Positions 9,373-18,252 of a stretch of 64,000 bases of DNA are shown one piece after another (position 1 is the stretch's first letter; the number at the start of each line of letters is the position of its first letter). Source of the DNA: Pseudomonas sp. gcc21 (GTDB taxonomy: Bacteria > Pseudomonadota > Gammaproteobacteria > Pseudomonadales > Pseudomonadaceae); the NCBI RefSeq assembly GCF_012844345.1, contig NZ_CP051625.1:558001-622000 (forward strand), read 5' to 3'. Both the position numbers and the translations under genes were made by a program. Below the pieces are notes generated by a model. That model worked only from the letters and a program-made list of their open reading frames with translations. It had not been told where the DNA came from and made no database searches.

Positions 9373-9633
9373 GGGGCTACTTGCTAGTTATATATCCAGT
9401 ATTCTGCCCCGCCGACCATCCCTGGTTCAAGCCAGGGAAAAGCTTCCGGACCGGCGGTTTGGACTACACGCCGGGCCAGTAAATCGATCGGATAAGGCCT
9501 GCCGGCTGTCAGGGGCCATTGCTGGGGGGAAACGAAGGGGAGGGCGTCTGGTCTAGTACGAGGACCAGTCCCCGCTGATGCGTTTGCCGGATCACGCGGG
9601 TGTTTACGATTATCCAGGCAGTTAAGGTGCCCT

Positions 9634-10311
9634 ATGAAAATACTCATGGTTCTTACTTCACACGATCAACTTGGCAACACCGGTAACAAAACCGGGTTCT
9701 GGCTTGAGGAGTTCGCTGCTCCTTACTACGTGTTCAAGGATGCTGGCGCTGAGGTGACACTGGTTTCGCCGGCCGGTGGCCACCCGCCGGTTGATCCGAA
9801 GAGTGACGAGCCGGATGCTCAGACTGACGATACAGAGCGTTTCCGAAACGACGCCGAGGCGCAAAAGGCGCTGGCTAATACCGGGCGTCTGTCGGATGTC
9901 GCGGCGGACACCTTCGATGCGGTTTTTTATCCCGGTGGCCATGGTCCGCTGTGGGATCTGGCTGAAGATAAAACGTCCATTGCGCTGATTGAGGCATTCG
10001 CCGGCAGCAACAAGCCGCACGGATTTGTCTGTCATGGGCCGGGGGCTCTGCGTCACGTTAAGAGTACCGATGGCCAGCCGCTGATCCAGGGGCGCGACGT
10101 TACAGGCTTCACCAATAGCGAAGAGGCTGCGGTTGGCCTGACCGATGTGGTGCCGTTCCTGATTGAGGACGAGTTCCAGCGTCTTGGCGCGCGCTACGCC
10201 AAGGCTGGCGACTGGCAGGTGCATGCCGTTGTCGATGGACAGCTGATTACCGGACAGAACCCCGCCAGTTCAGCCGCTGTGGCTGAGAAAATACTGAAAG
10301 CTCTGGCCTGA
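9634..10311 (+). CDS. DJ-1/PfpI family protein (class I glutamine amidotransferase-like)
   Basis: 225 aa cytoplasmic protein of the Hsp31/HchA-like branch. The nucleophile elbow is seen as GFVCHGPGAL with Cys133 followed by His134, and an acidic residue (Glu25 or Glu26 in FWLEEFAAPYYVF) is placed as in family members where it activates the cysteine. The opening MKILMVLTSH and the segment TLVSPAGGHPPVDPKS are typical. Relatives act as glyoxalase III, protein or nucleotide deglycase, or holding chaperone; which applies here cannot be told. A possible weak Shine-Dalgarno (AAGGTG) lies about 7 bases before the ATG. It stands alone, divergent from fan1 and convergent with the T6SS kinase gene. Confidence 0.85.
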   Translation: MKILMVLTSHDQLGNTGNKTGFWLEEFAAPYYVFKDAGAEVTLVSPAGGHPPVDPKSDEPDAQTDDTERFRNDAEAQKALANTGRLSDVAADTFDAVFYPGGHGPLWDLAEDKTSIALIEAFAGSNKPHGFVCHGPGALRHVKSTDGQPLIQGRDVTGFTNSEEAAVGLTDVVPFLIEDEFQRLGARYAKAGDWQVHAVVDGQLITGQNPASSAAVAEKILKALA

Positions 10312-10338
10312 TAGAGCCGCGTTGCCAGGCTGGAGTGC

Positions 10339-11340
10339 CTAACTTCTACGTTTGTTTCCAAACAAGCGGCCCAAGAGGCTCGGCTCAGGGCTGCGGTACG
10401 CATTCAGCAGGCCGGATGCGTCGATATCGCGCTGCTCGGGGTCAAAGGCGAGGGCGCGTTGCAGCGCCGGCCAGCAATGCTCTGGCAGGTTCGCTGGACG
10501 CTGCAGGCTTTTATCCTGTTCCATGGCCTTGGCTTGCCTGGCGGTCAGACGGCTGAATGGATGGTGTCCACTGCTCAGCTCGTACAGTACACAGGCCACC
10601 GCATAGACATCCGCCGGCGCGGCAAGGGCTTCGCCATTCAATAGCTCAAGGGCGGCATAACGAGGTGTCCAGGCAGCGATGCGCGAACGGCTGAGCCGGG
10701 GCAAACTGGTCAGCAAGCCTTTAGTCGGCTGCCCAAGCCCATAATCGAACAGCCGCAGCCCATCGGCGGCAAGCATGACGTTGCTGGGTTTGAGGTCGCC
10801 ATGCAGCACGCCCATGGTGTGCGAACACTCCAGTGCTTCAAGCAGAGGAATCGCGATGGACTGGCACTCGGTCCAGGCAAGGCCGTCGGGGCGCTCAGCG
10901 AGCACTTGATCCAACGTCGGACCTTTGAGTAATTCCATGGTCATGAAGGCGCGTTGGCTGGGCGGGTCTATATCGAATGCATACAGCCGGATTACGTTTG
11001 AATGCCGCAACCGGCTGGTCAGCGCGAACTCGCTATAGAGCAGGGCGCTGGCATCCGGGTACTGGGCGAATTCCTCGTTCAATGCTTTCAACGCCACATA
11101 GGGCTCGGGATCGCCGTATTGCTCACGCAACAGGTCACGCGCGCGATACACTGCGCCCATTCCGCCAACGCCCAGCAGTCGTTCCACCTTGTAACGTTTG
11201 CAGAGCACTTCCGGCAATGCCGCAACCCGGGATGGCGGTACGCTCTCGATGTTTGCGGAAGGGCTGCCGCCGACCATAAGGGTGAGATCGGCATCCTCGT
11301 CCATGAGGGGGGTATCCATAGCTAACTCCATCTCGTTCAT
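10339..11340 (-). CDS. stk1: T6SS-associated Ser/Thr protein kinase (Stk1/PpkA type)
   Basis: 333 aa if started at ATG 11340, which overlaps the stop of the phosphatase gene (ATGA); a longer in-frame extension upstream lies wholly inside that gene and was discarded. Kinase motifs in order: glycine loop GVGGMGAVY (57-65), Lys85 in VALKAL, catalytic HGDLKPSN (Asp182, Lys184) and DYG (199-201) in place of the usual DFG. There is no transmembrane helix or sensor domain, unlike the large PpkA of HSI-I. In T6SS clusters such kinases phosphorylate FHA-domain proteins to trigger assembly, and the paired PP2C reverses this. It is the last gene of the T6SS operon. Confidence 0.9.
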   Translation of the reverse strand: MNEMELAMDTPLMDEDADLTLMVGGSPSANIESVPPSRVAALPEVLCKRYKVERLLGVGGMGAVYRARDLLREQYGDPEPYVALKALNEEFAQYPDASALLYSEFALTSRLRHSNVIRLYAFDIDPPSQRAFMTMELLKGPTLDQVLAERPDGLAWTECQSIAIPLLEALECSHTMGVLHGDLKPSNVMLAADGLRLFDYGLGQPTKGLLTSLPRLSRSRIAAWTPRYAALELLNGEALAAPADVYAVACVLYELSSGHHPFSRLTARQAKAMEQDKSLQRPANLPEHCWPALQRALAFDPEQRDIDASGLLNAYRSPEPSLLGRLFGNKRRS

Positions 11341-12071
11341 TGACGAATGATTACTGCGCTGAGGTTGTCGCGCGCAGGGCCATCCATGGCCAGCTCGAAT
11401 AATTTCTGCAACGCCAGGCTGACCGAGGGCTGACTCAGTCCGCGGCCGATGGTGTCGGTCGTCATCTCTTGGTACAGCCCATCGCTGCACAGCAACAGCG
11501 TGTCGCCGGGGTAGACGGTGAACTCCACCAGATCCAGTGTCAGGGTCTCGTTGGCCCCAACTGCCCGGGTCAACGCGCGAGCCGAGGGATGTTGGGCCGC
11601 TTTAGCAGGATCCATACGGCCCTCCTGCATTAATTCCTCGTAAAACGAGTGATCGCGGGAAAGCTGAAACAGGGTGCCGCCGCGCCAGAGATAACACCGA
11701 CTGTCGCCTGCCCACAGACACACGGCATGGTCGCCTTCAATCAACAGAACGACGGCGGTGCTGCCTATCACCGGATCCGGCTGCTCAGCTGTGACCGTCA
11801 GTTCCTGAGTAAGTCTGCGGTTAAGCAGGTGAAGGCAACGCCGGACATCCTTTACGCGCTGATCCATGGTGCCCTGTACAGGCAGCTCCGCCAGATGCTC
11901 AACGATGAGCCGACTGGCAAGGGCGCCATTCTGGTGCCCGCCCATGCCATCGGCAACGGCCCACAGTCGTTTGTCTGCTAGCGCCAGAAACGCATCCTCA
12001 TTGCGCGCGCGGACCTTTCCGGTGTGGGTTCGCCCGGCGCTTCGCCATGGGAAGTCAGGTGCCACTATCAA
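11337..12071 (-). CDS. stp1: T6SS-associated PP2C-family protein phosphatase (Stp1/PppA)
   Basis: 244 aa Ser/Thr phosphatase. PP2C motifs are visible: DGMGGHQNG with metal-binding Asp, WAGDSRCYLWR, LCSDGLYQE and DNLSAVI near the end. It is cytoplasmic and needs Mg/Mn. It overlaps tssM by 4 bp upstream and the kinase by 4 bp downstream, so all three are translationally coupled. In HSI-I the equivalent PppA removes the phosphate that PpkA places on Fha1 and so shuts down firing. In this HSI-II-like cluster the same antagonism with the adjacent kinase is the simplest reading. Confidence 0.93.
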   Translation of the reverse strand: MIVAPDFPWRSAGRTHTGKVRARNEDAFLALADKRLWAVADGMGGHQNGALASRLIVEHLAELPVQGTMDQRVKDVRRCLHLLNRRLTQELTVTAEQPDPVIGSTAVVLLIEGDHAVCLWAGDSRCYLWRGGTLFQLSRDHSFYEELMQEGRMDPAKAAQHPSARALTRAVGANETLTLDLVEFTVYPGDTLLLCSDGLYQEMTTDTIGRGLSQPSVSLALQKLFELAMDGPARDNLSAVIIRQ

Positions 12072-15000
12072 AGCCTCGCGGGCAGATTGAAGGCGCGCAA
12101 TGAGCCGGTCTCGAACGGATTGGGCGAACGTTGACTGTGCAACAGATAGTTTGCCCGCAGCCCGCTCAGGTCTGCTTTTAGCATCAGAACATCCCGATCG
12201 GTGTGCTTGCCTACTTCGACCTTGTCCAGCATGCGGAACAGTGACCAGGTGCCACTCTTTTCATCGAGGCTCACGCGGCGTCCGCCAAGGTCTTCCAGCT
12301 GCAGGGTCACGCGGCCATCCTCGGTCTGCGCTGGCCATTGGAAGGCGGTCTGCATGATAGGGCCGTGACGGTACTCCATCTGCTGACTGCCGAAGCGGAA
12401 GCTGGCGCGGCCGAGACTTGAATCGAGTGAGTAGGGCTCAAGCTTGAACAGGATCTGAGGCTCGTTCGGATTCTCCGCAAAAAAGCTTTTGCGAATGGTC
12501 AGAATATTGCCCATCTGTGCAAGAAACTGACGCGACATGGGCATGCCTCTGCCGTCGATCTGGCGCACACGGTAGGTTCCGTTGGCATCGCTCAGGAAAG
12601 ATTTCAGGTAGCGTTCATAGAAGCTGTCGGCAATCCCCTGGGCTCGGAAGAATTCGCGGAAGTCCGTCAGTGCGACGTCACTTTCACTCTGCGTGTTGAA
12701 TGGATAGCGCTGGTGCAGCGAATCGTTGTACGCCGCGTAAAGCTCGCTGCGGTAACGCTGGTTGAGGAAGCTGTGTGCATCTGCCAGAACCATCATCCAG
12801 CTATCTGCCGCCAGGGCCTCAAACCATTTGCCGACGGGCTGGGGTAGAGGCGCGGCGCTGGCGCGGACCTGGTTGATGGCGTCACGCCGACCATCCATCC
12901 GGGCCCGTGCCATGTCGAAAGCAGCCTGTTCGGGCACGCTGGCCTGAGCCAGGCTGGTCAGTTGAAGCTGCAAGGCATCCACTGCCTGCAGGCTGCTCGC
13001 CAGTTCCGGTGCTGGCCCACCATTGTCATCAAGTAACCGGTGTAAAGGCTCGAAACGTCGTTCCAATGTCTTGCGAGCGTTCTCCGCTTGCAACAGATTG
13101 ACCTTGGCTTGCAGCGAATCGGCCGTTTCCGGTGCGTCGCTGAAGGACGTGTTTTCCCTGACCTGCAACAGCAGCTGGAGGATGGGGGAATTGGAAGCGG
13201 TTAGCCTGGCCAGTTGCAGAGAGCCCTGCGCGGTATCGCCAAGCGGCTCCAGATGTAACCTTGCCAGCGCGTCCGTCCAGTAACCCGCGTAGTCCTGGAA
13301 ATACAGCTCTTCCATTTCGACCATCAGGCGATTGAGATCATTGCGGCTCAGTGTATCGCTGCCGCCCAGCACCCAATTATCACGCAGGATATTCTTGACC
13401 AGATCGCCGCCCTGGGCCACGAACATGCTGTCGTATCCCCGTTTGGTATAGAATCCCGGGATGATGTTATTACTGCTGGTCAGTAGGGCGGCTTGCGGCC
13501 CCAGATGTTGTTCCAGCCGGTAGTCAGGCAGATTGCGTGCCTGTTCGCGCAGCATTCGGTAAACCACAGCGGCGAGTGATTCGCTACGCAACTGTTGTCT
13601 GGCATCAGCAACCAGTCGGTTGTCCAACGCGTAGGGTCTGAAGGAGCCGTCCAGTAAACGGCTGAAGTGGGCAGTCAAACCATGCTGGGCTTCGCTGTTG
13701 CCGGCGTAGCGCAGGGACCAGTCTGCGGCCATCCACTCCTGCAGGTATTTGGCGTCACGCCGACCTTCAAGATTGAGCATCAGATAGGCGCGCAGGCTGG
13801 CCAGAAGCCCCTCGCGATTATCGAGACTGGCGCGTATCTGCTCCTCAATCTGCCGTGCCACGCGGGGTAGCAACACGGACTCGAGATCATCCCGATAGGT
13901 GCGGTAAACGATGCTGTTTACCGGTTCCCCCTGATAGAGCCCGCCACGCTGGAACCAGCCGACGTCTTCGCTTGGCGGAAAGACCTGGGTTGCGGCGTAG
14001 CTTGTATCCAGCGTGTCCAGGGCAGCCAGTGCATCCTGCTCATCCCTGGCCTGTTGGCGCTGGTCCTGGAGCTCCTGCGCCAGGTCCCGCAGTTTTTCCA
14101 GACGGTCATGATTGCTCGAAAAACTCATGGCCCAGCTCAAGCCGAAAACAGCAAGACATATCACCGCAGCGGCGTACAGCGAGCGCTGACCCCAGCCGAT
14201 GCGCTTCAACTCGCGGTCATCCAGGCCTGCAAGCTCGGCTTCCGGGAATATCACCTTGCTCATGAGATTGTGGATAAAGCGCGCACGGCCGTTGCGGAAA
14301 GTCGGCAAATCATTGCCCGCGGGCCCCAGGTTGCGCCCGATGCTGGCGGTAAGCGGATCCAGGCCATGCTGCAGCTCCGGCGCGCTGGTCAGATAAAAGC
14401 CGCGTAACTGGCTGGCACGCTGATAACGATTGCCGGCGAATGCCAGCTCGATGAACAGGCTCAGCGGCTCGCCGATCTGGCTCAGCTGATGCGGGAAATC
14501 CATGATGCGGCCGCGGCGCTGATGGTCGCGCTCCTGATGCATCCGCATGATGACCTGACTGTTGAGCTGATGCAGCAGCTCTTCGAATTCCCGGCGGACG
14601 ACCTGAGTATCGGTGCCGTCCTGCTCCTTGCGGAAGCTGGTACCGAATACCTGGTCACTGTCCTCACGGCTCAACTGATCGAAAAATTCGTCAAAACCGG
14701 CGATGCGGTCAGCCTTGCTGAGCACCAGATAGACCGGCACCTCTACCCCGAGGCGTTGATTGATATCGTGCAGACGCTGTCGAGTCTGCCGGGCGAGGAT
14801 TTCCAACTCTTGTTCGCTGGCTTGCAACAGCTGTTCGACCGGAACATTCACCAGCACGCCGTTAAGCGGGCGAGGGCGGCGGCGACGCAACAGGCCGAGC
14901 AGGGTTTGCCAACCCATACCGTCGATGTCTTCGGCCGGCTGGCTGAGGTATCGTCCGGCCGTGTCGATGAGCACGGCGTGCTCGGCAAAATACCAGTCCG

Positions 15001-15559
15001 CATAACGGGTGCCGTTGATTTCACGGGTAAGGCGCTGCTGGCCGGTCTGGTTGAGCGGAAATTCCAGACCTGAGAAATCCAGCAAGCTGGTCTTGCCGCT
15101 GCCTTCCGGGCCAATGAGCAAATACCAGGGCAATTCGTTGCGCCAGCGCTCGCTGCGTCCCTGGTAGAGGTTCGATCGGCGCAGGGTACGAAGAGCGCTC
15201 TTGAATCGGCTATGTAGCTCTACCTGCTCTTCAACGATCAACCCTTCCCGGCGCAGACGTTCCTGTGCGTCCTCATCGTCCTCGTCTGCTTTCTTCTGTT
15301 GGGCTGCTTTCCAGCTGAAGAACACCATCGACAGACCCCAGATCAAAAACAGCAGGCTGATGGTCACCAGACGGCTGCTGGCGGATGCCCAGAACTTGTT
15401 GTCATTGACTGCCAGCAGTGGGCCGACGAACCAGACCAGTGCCGCCAACGCGAGTACCAGACATAGGCTCAAGGCCCAGCCGCGACGCAGCAGCTGTGGA
15501 AGCCGCGATAGCTGGTTGAGCTGCGCGAAGCGGGCAAAGCGAAACAGTTGCGATTTCAT
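12068..15559 (-). CDS. tssM: TssM (IcmF), T6SS inner-membrane complex ATPase-fold protein
   Basis: 1163 aa, typical for TssM. Two N-terminal transmembrane helices (about 29-50 and 63-84) are followed by a cytoplasmic NTPase domain with Walker A GPEGSGKT (150-157), then a third helix (about 455-475, LYAAAVICLAVFGLSWAMSF) and a long periplasmic C-terminal part ending in a beta-rich domain that binds TssJ. With TssL and TssJ it forms the envelope-spanning complex. The ATG at 15559 follows the tssL stop by one base, and its end overlaps stp1 by 4 bp. Order J-K-L-M followed by phosphatase and kinase matches HSI-II of P. aeruginosa. Confidence 0.96.
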   Translation of the reverse strand: MKSQLFRFARFAQLNQLSRLPQLLRRGWALSLCLVLALAALVWFVGPLLAVNDNKFWASASSRLVTISLLFLIWGLSMVFFSWKAAQQKKADEDDEDAQERLRREGLIVEEQVELHSRFKSALRTLRRSNLYQGRSERWRNELPWYLLIGPEGSGKTSLLDFSGLEFPLNQTGQQRLTREINGTRYADWYFAEHAVLIDTAGRYLSQPAEDIDGMGWQTLLGLLRRRRPRPLNGVLVNVPVEQLLQASEQELEILARQTRQRLHDINQRLGVEVPVYLVLSKADRIAGFDEFFDQLSREDSDQVFGTSFRKEQDGTDTQVVRREFEELLHQLNSQVIMRMHQERDHQRRGRIMDFPHQLSQIGEPLSLFIELAFAGNRYQRASQLRGFYLTSAPELQHGLDPLTASIGRNLGPAGNDLPTFRNGRARFIHNLMSKVIFPEAELAGLDDRELKRIGWGQRSLYAAAVICLAVFGLSWAMSFSSNHDRLEKLRDLAQELQDQRQQARDEQDALAALDTLDTSYAATQVFPPSEDVGWFQRGGLYQGEPVNSIVYRTYRDDLESVLLPRVARQIEEQIRASLDNREGLLASLRAYLMLNLEGRRDAKYLQEWMAADWSLRYAGNSEAQHGLTAHFSRLLDGSFRPYALDNRLVADARQQLRSESLAAVVYRMLREQARNLPDYRLEQHLGPQAALLTSSNNIIPGFYTKRGYDSMFVAQGGDLVKNILRDNWVLGGSDTLSRNDLNRLMVEMEELYFQDYAGYWTDALARLHLEPLGDTAQGSLQLARLTASNSPILQLLLQVRENTSFSDAPETADSLQAKVNLLQAENARKTLERRFEPLHRLLDDNGGPAPELASSLQAVDALQLQLTSLAQASVPEQAAFDMARARMDGRRDAINQVRASAAPLPQPVGKWFEALAADSWMMVLADAHSFLNQRYRSELYAAYNDSLHQRYPFNTQSESDVALTDFREFFRAQGIADSFYERYLKSFLSDANGTYRVRQIDGRGMPMSRQFLAQMGNILTIRKSFFAENPNEPQILFKLEPYSLDSSLGRASFRFGSQQMEYRHGPIMQTAFQWPAQTEDGRVTLQLEDLGGRRVSLDEKSGTWSLFRMLDKVEVGKHTDRDVLMLKADLSGLRANYLLHSQRSPNPFETGSLRAFNLPARL

Positions 15560-15560
15560 G

Positions 15561-16442
15561 TCAGTTCATCCCTGAAAACGGCGTGACGATCGGAGCAGCA
15601 TCCTGCTGTTCAAAAGGTTGTAGTACAGCGCTGCGCTGTTCGCTGAGCACCCAGCTGAAGCCAGTAAACAGCGTCACCAGGCATACCGCCGTGAATAGCA
15701 CGACCAGCCACCAGGGCACGATACGGATCAGGTTGCGGCGTGCATCCTTGAGGCCTTCCCAATGGGGCGAGATATCGCGGGGTACGTCGCCACGGATCTG
15801 GTGGATCTGGCGATACAGGCTGTCACGGATGACCTCCAGTTCCATCATGCCGCGTGGCATGACGCGGTACTTGCCTTCAAAGCCGAGTGAGATACACAGG
15901 TACATCAGCTCAAGCATGGCAAGGTGCTTCACCGGGTTGCGCGACAGGCGCTCGAGCAGCTGAAAGAACTTCTCGCCACCAAAGGTTTCGTTATGGAAAC
16001 TGCTTAGCAGGCTCATCTGCGACCATTCGCTTTCGTTACCCCAGGGCGTGGTGACAATTGCTTCATCCAGGGCGGTACAAATCACATAGCGCGCGGCCAT
16101 GACTTCGGTGCTTTCGGCGCCGCTCTGCAGGGCGCGGTGCTCGAACAACTTGATCTCGGCACTGAGACGATCCTTCAGCGCGTGCAAGTCTTCTCGCTCG
16201 TAGCTGTGTTTGAGCCGCACCACCTCAGAGAGCAATCCGGAAGCCATCGCGACCAGCGGATTCAGGCTGAAGTTGTAGCTCTCGGCAGGGCGAATCCGCG
16301 CTGCATAGATCATGCGTTGCTCGAGTTTCTCGTACTTCGGCGGGGCGTCGAAATCGGTCAATGGGGTCTGCGCTGGAAGGTTGCCGTTGCGATTGAGAAT
16401 GACGGTCTGGTCGTCCTGGCGGTAATCCATTTCGTTGTTCAT
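15561..16442 (-). CDS. tssL: TssL (DotU), T6SS inner-membrane complex protein
   Basis: 293 aa. The cytoplasmic DotU domain (about 40-235) has the usual helical pattern, including YVICTALDEAI, TPWG and GGEKFFQLLERL. It is anchored by a single C-terminal transmembrane helix (about 245-268, WWLVVLFTAVCLVTLFTG). No peptidoglycan-binding OmpA domain follows, so this is the short form. TssL partners TssM in the membrane complex and docks the baseplate through TssK. One base separates its stop from the tssM start, and one base separates it from tssK upstream, showing strong operon packing. Confidence 0.95.
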   Translation of the reverse strand: MNNEMDYRQDDQTVILNRNGNLPAQTPLTDFDAPPKYEKLEQRMIYAARIRPAESYNFSLNPLVAMASGLLSEVVRLKHSYEREDLHALKDRLSAEIKLFEHRALQSGAESTEVMAARYVICTALDEAIVTTPWGNESEWSQMSLLSSFHNETFGGEKFFQLLERLSRNPVKHLAMLELMYLCISLGFEGKYRVMPRGMMELEVIRDSLYRQIHQIRGDVPRDISPHWEGLKDARRNLIRIVPWWLVVLFTAVCLVTLFTGFSWVLSEQRSAVLQPFEQQDAAPIVTPFSGMN

Positions 16443-16443
16443 G

Positions 16444-17778
16444 TTATTGATTCCTTATCGCCCAGAATTTCAGCTCGAGTGCGGAGAACTCGCCCGACAC
16501 GTGGAATGCAAAGCCCCCGGAGCGCTCGAGCTGCGCCAGATCTTCCGAGCCGAGCTCCAGCGCAAAGTAGGTTTTGCCGGCATGGAAAGGAATCTGGCGC
16601 GGCGCGACTGGTAACGGCTTGACCTTGATGCCTGGCAAATGCAGGTTGACCAGCTGACGAATTCGCTCGACCGGGCCGATCTTCAGATGCGCCTGCAGAC
16701 GTTTGCGTAGTTCCTCCGAATCACATTGCGCGCTGGCGGCCAGTACAAACGAGGCCGAGCCCAGCAACTTGTGGTCGTGCAATGGGGAGACCTGAATACC
16801 GTATTGACGTTGCTGCAGCGGTAGTTCGACGGCGTGCTGCTCTAGCACCATCGACAGCACCTGGCGAATCGCATCGAGCAACTTCCGGAAGCTCGAGCCC
16901 TGGTCGCTATGCTGATATCGGCTATCCAGACGCGGTCGCTTGGTTTCGCTGGCAAAGGTCGACAATTCCCCAAGCAGGCCAAGTAATTCCCGATAAATCT
17001 GTTCCGGGTGGATCTGCTCGATGCTCATGTAATGCCGCAGGATGGGCTCGTAGCGGTTGATCAGCTGCAGCATCATGAAGTCGCCAAATTCGGCGCTGCC
17101 GACCTTGCCGGTGGCGCGGATACGCTCACCGAGAATGTCGCCGCGGTGGGCGAGCATGCTGATGGTTTCCTTCATGCACGATTGCAGAAAGCTGCTGGCC
17201 TGGAAGTGTATGTAAGTCGGGACGAACTCCGGATCCAGACTGATAACGCCGTCGGGGGTCGTATCCAGTACGTCGCATAACTTGAGTTTTACGTAGGCTT
17301 GATCGCTCTGCTGTTCACCTAGCAGCAGTCGAAAGTCGGGGAGTCCGCAGCTCACCTGGCTGCTGCTGGTATCGCCCGCATTGGAATCGGCTACCTCTGC
17401 GTCATATGCGGTAAAGCGCGCCAATACATCCTTTTGTTCCGGTCGACGCGTCTCGACGTGATTGCCCGTGACCAGCGGCAAGGCAAGAAATACCGGTTGG
17501 TCAGACGTGTTGGGCGGAATGTCCAGTGCCAGGGGTTCGCGCTCGGCGCCCAGATCGAACAGGCTGCCATCAGGCAGCACGCCGCTGGCATGGCTGACGA
17601 CGAGCTTGCCCATGCTGAGAAACTGGTTATCTATCTCCAGGCTGAAAAAGCCCCAGGGGTAAATGTCCAAGCGCTGAGTGCGCGATTTGATCTGATTTTC
17701 AAAGTAACGATCGTTCTGCTGGAAATGTTGCGGGCGCAGCAGCATGCCTTCCTGCCAGACGACTTTCTGTGTGCTCAT
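16444..17778 (-). CDS. tssK: TssK, T6SS baseplate-to-membrane connector
   Basis: 444 aa, the typical TssK length. The N-terminus VVWQEGMLLRPQHFQQ is the conserved family signature. The fold is known to have a shoulder domain, a helical neck and a mobile head that binds the TssL/TssM cytoplasmic parts. TssK trimers join the baseplate wedge (TssE, F, G) to the membrane complex. The start ATG 17778 is 3 bases after the tssJ stop. It lies in the usual J-K-L-M order of the operon. Confidence 0.96.
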   Translation of the reverse strand: MSTQKVVWQEGMLLRPQHFQQNDRYFENQIKSRTQRLDIYPWGFFSLEIDNQFLSMGKLVVSHASGVLPDGSLFDLGAEREPLALDIPPNTSDQPVFLALPLVTGNHVETRRPEQKDVLARFTAYDAEVADSNAGDTSSSQVSCGLPDFRLLLGEQQSDQAYVKLKLCDVLDTTPDGVISLDPEFVPTYIHFQASSFLQSCMKETISMLAHRGDILGERIRATGKVGSAEFGDFMMLQLINRYEPILRHYMSIEQIHPEQIYRELLGLLGELSTFASETKRPRLDSRYQHSDQGSSFRKLLDAIRQVLSMVLEQHAVELPLQQRQYGIQVSPLHDHKLLGSASFVLAASAQCDSEELRKRLQAHLKIGPVERIRQLVNLHLPGIKVKPLPVAPRQIPFHAGKTYFALELGSEDLAQLERSGGFAFHVSGEFSALELKFWAIRNQ

Positions 17779-17781
17779 GGC

Positions 17782-18252
17782 TCAGTCCCTGCCAGCCGTG
17801 TCGCCCGAGTTCCGGATTCCGCGCTCGTCCAGATATAGCGAAACGTTGTGTTTTTTCTTCGCGCGAAGCGGAATCACGGTCTGCCATTCTCCGCCGGACA
17901 AGTCTCTATAGGCGGCCAGGATGCCCAGATAACGGCTGTCCTCTGTTACTGAGAATTTCACATTGCGGCGCTCACCTGGACGCAATTCAAGCTCCTCCAG
18001 GCGCACAAAGTCGGGCGTGAGGGTTTCGCGGGGGTGCTGATAGATTGAAAAGAAGTCAGCGTTTTCAAAAGCGACCGGATGCTTGAGTTCGATCAGATGC
18101 AGAACCACCGGAGAGGGGCGGCCGTTCAGGTCCGGGTTGAGCTTGTTGCTGCTTTCCAGCGACAGGTCCACCTTGGTCAGACCGGAACAGCCGCCGAGCA
18201 GGGCGAGGGCAGAAAACAAAGCGAGGGTGGCGAGGCGCGTCATGGGATTCAT
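17782..18252 (-). CDS. tssJ: TssJ, T6SS outer-membrane lipoprotein
   Basis: 156 aa. It has a lipoprotein signal peptide (LATLALFSALALLGGC) with a lipobox LGGC, so Cys22 would be lipidated and the protein held at the inner face of the outer membrane. The mature part is a beta-sandwich of the transthyretin type with the family phrase VVLHLIELK. It anchors the periplasmic end of TssM. The start ATG 18252 overlaps the FHA stop by 4 bp; an ATG at 18243 would give three fewer residues without changing the lipobox. It corresponds to the gene called hsiJ2 or lip2 in HSI-II naming, which is used inconsistently. Confidence 0.93.
   Translation of the reverse strand: MNPMTRLATLALFSALALLGGCSGLTKVDLSLESSNKLNPDLNGRPSPVVLHLIELKHPVAFENADFFSIYQHPRETLTPDFVRLEELELRPGERRNVKFSVTEDSRYLGILAAYRDLSGGEWQTVIPLRAKKKHNVSLYLDERGIRNSGDTAGRD

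Noticed and set aside
11341..11490. 50-codon upstream extension of the T6SS kinase
   Set aside because: It lies inside the phosphatase gene and does not resemble a kinase N-terminus; ATG 11340 gives an ATGA overlap.
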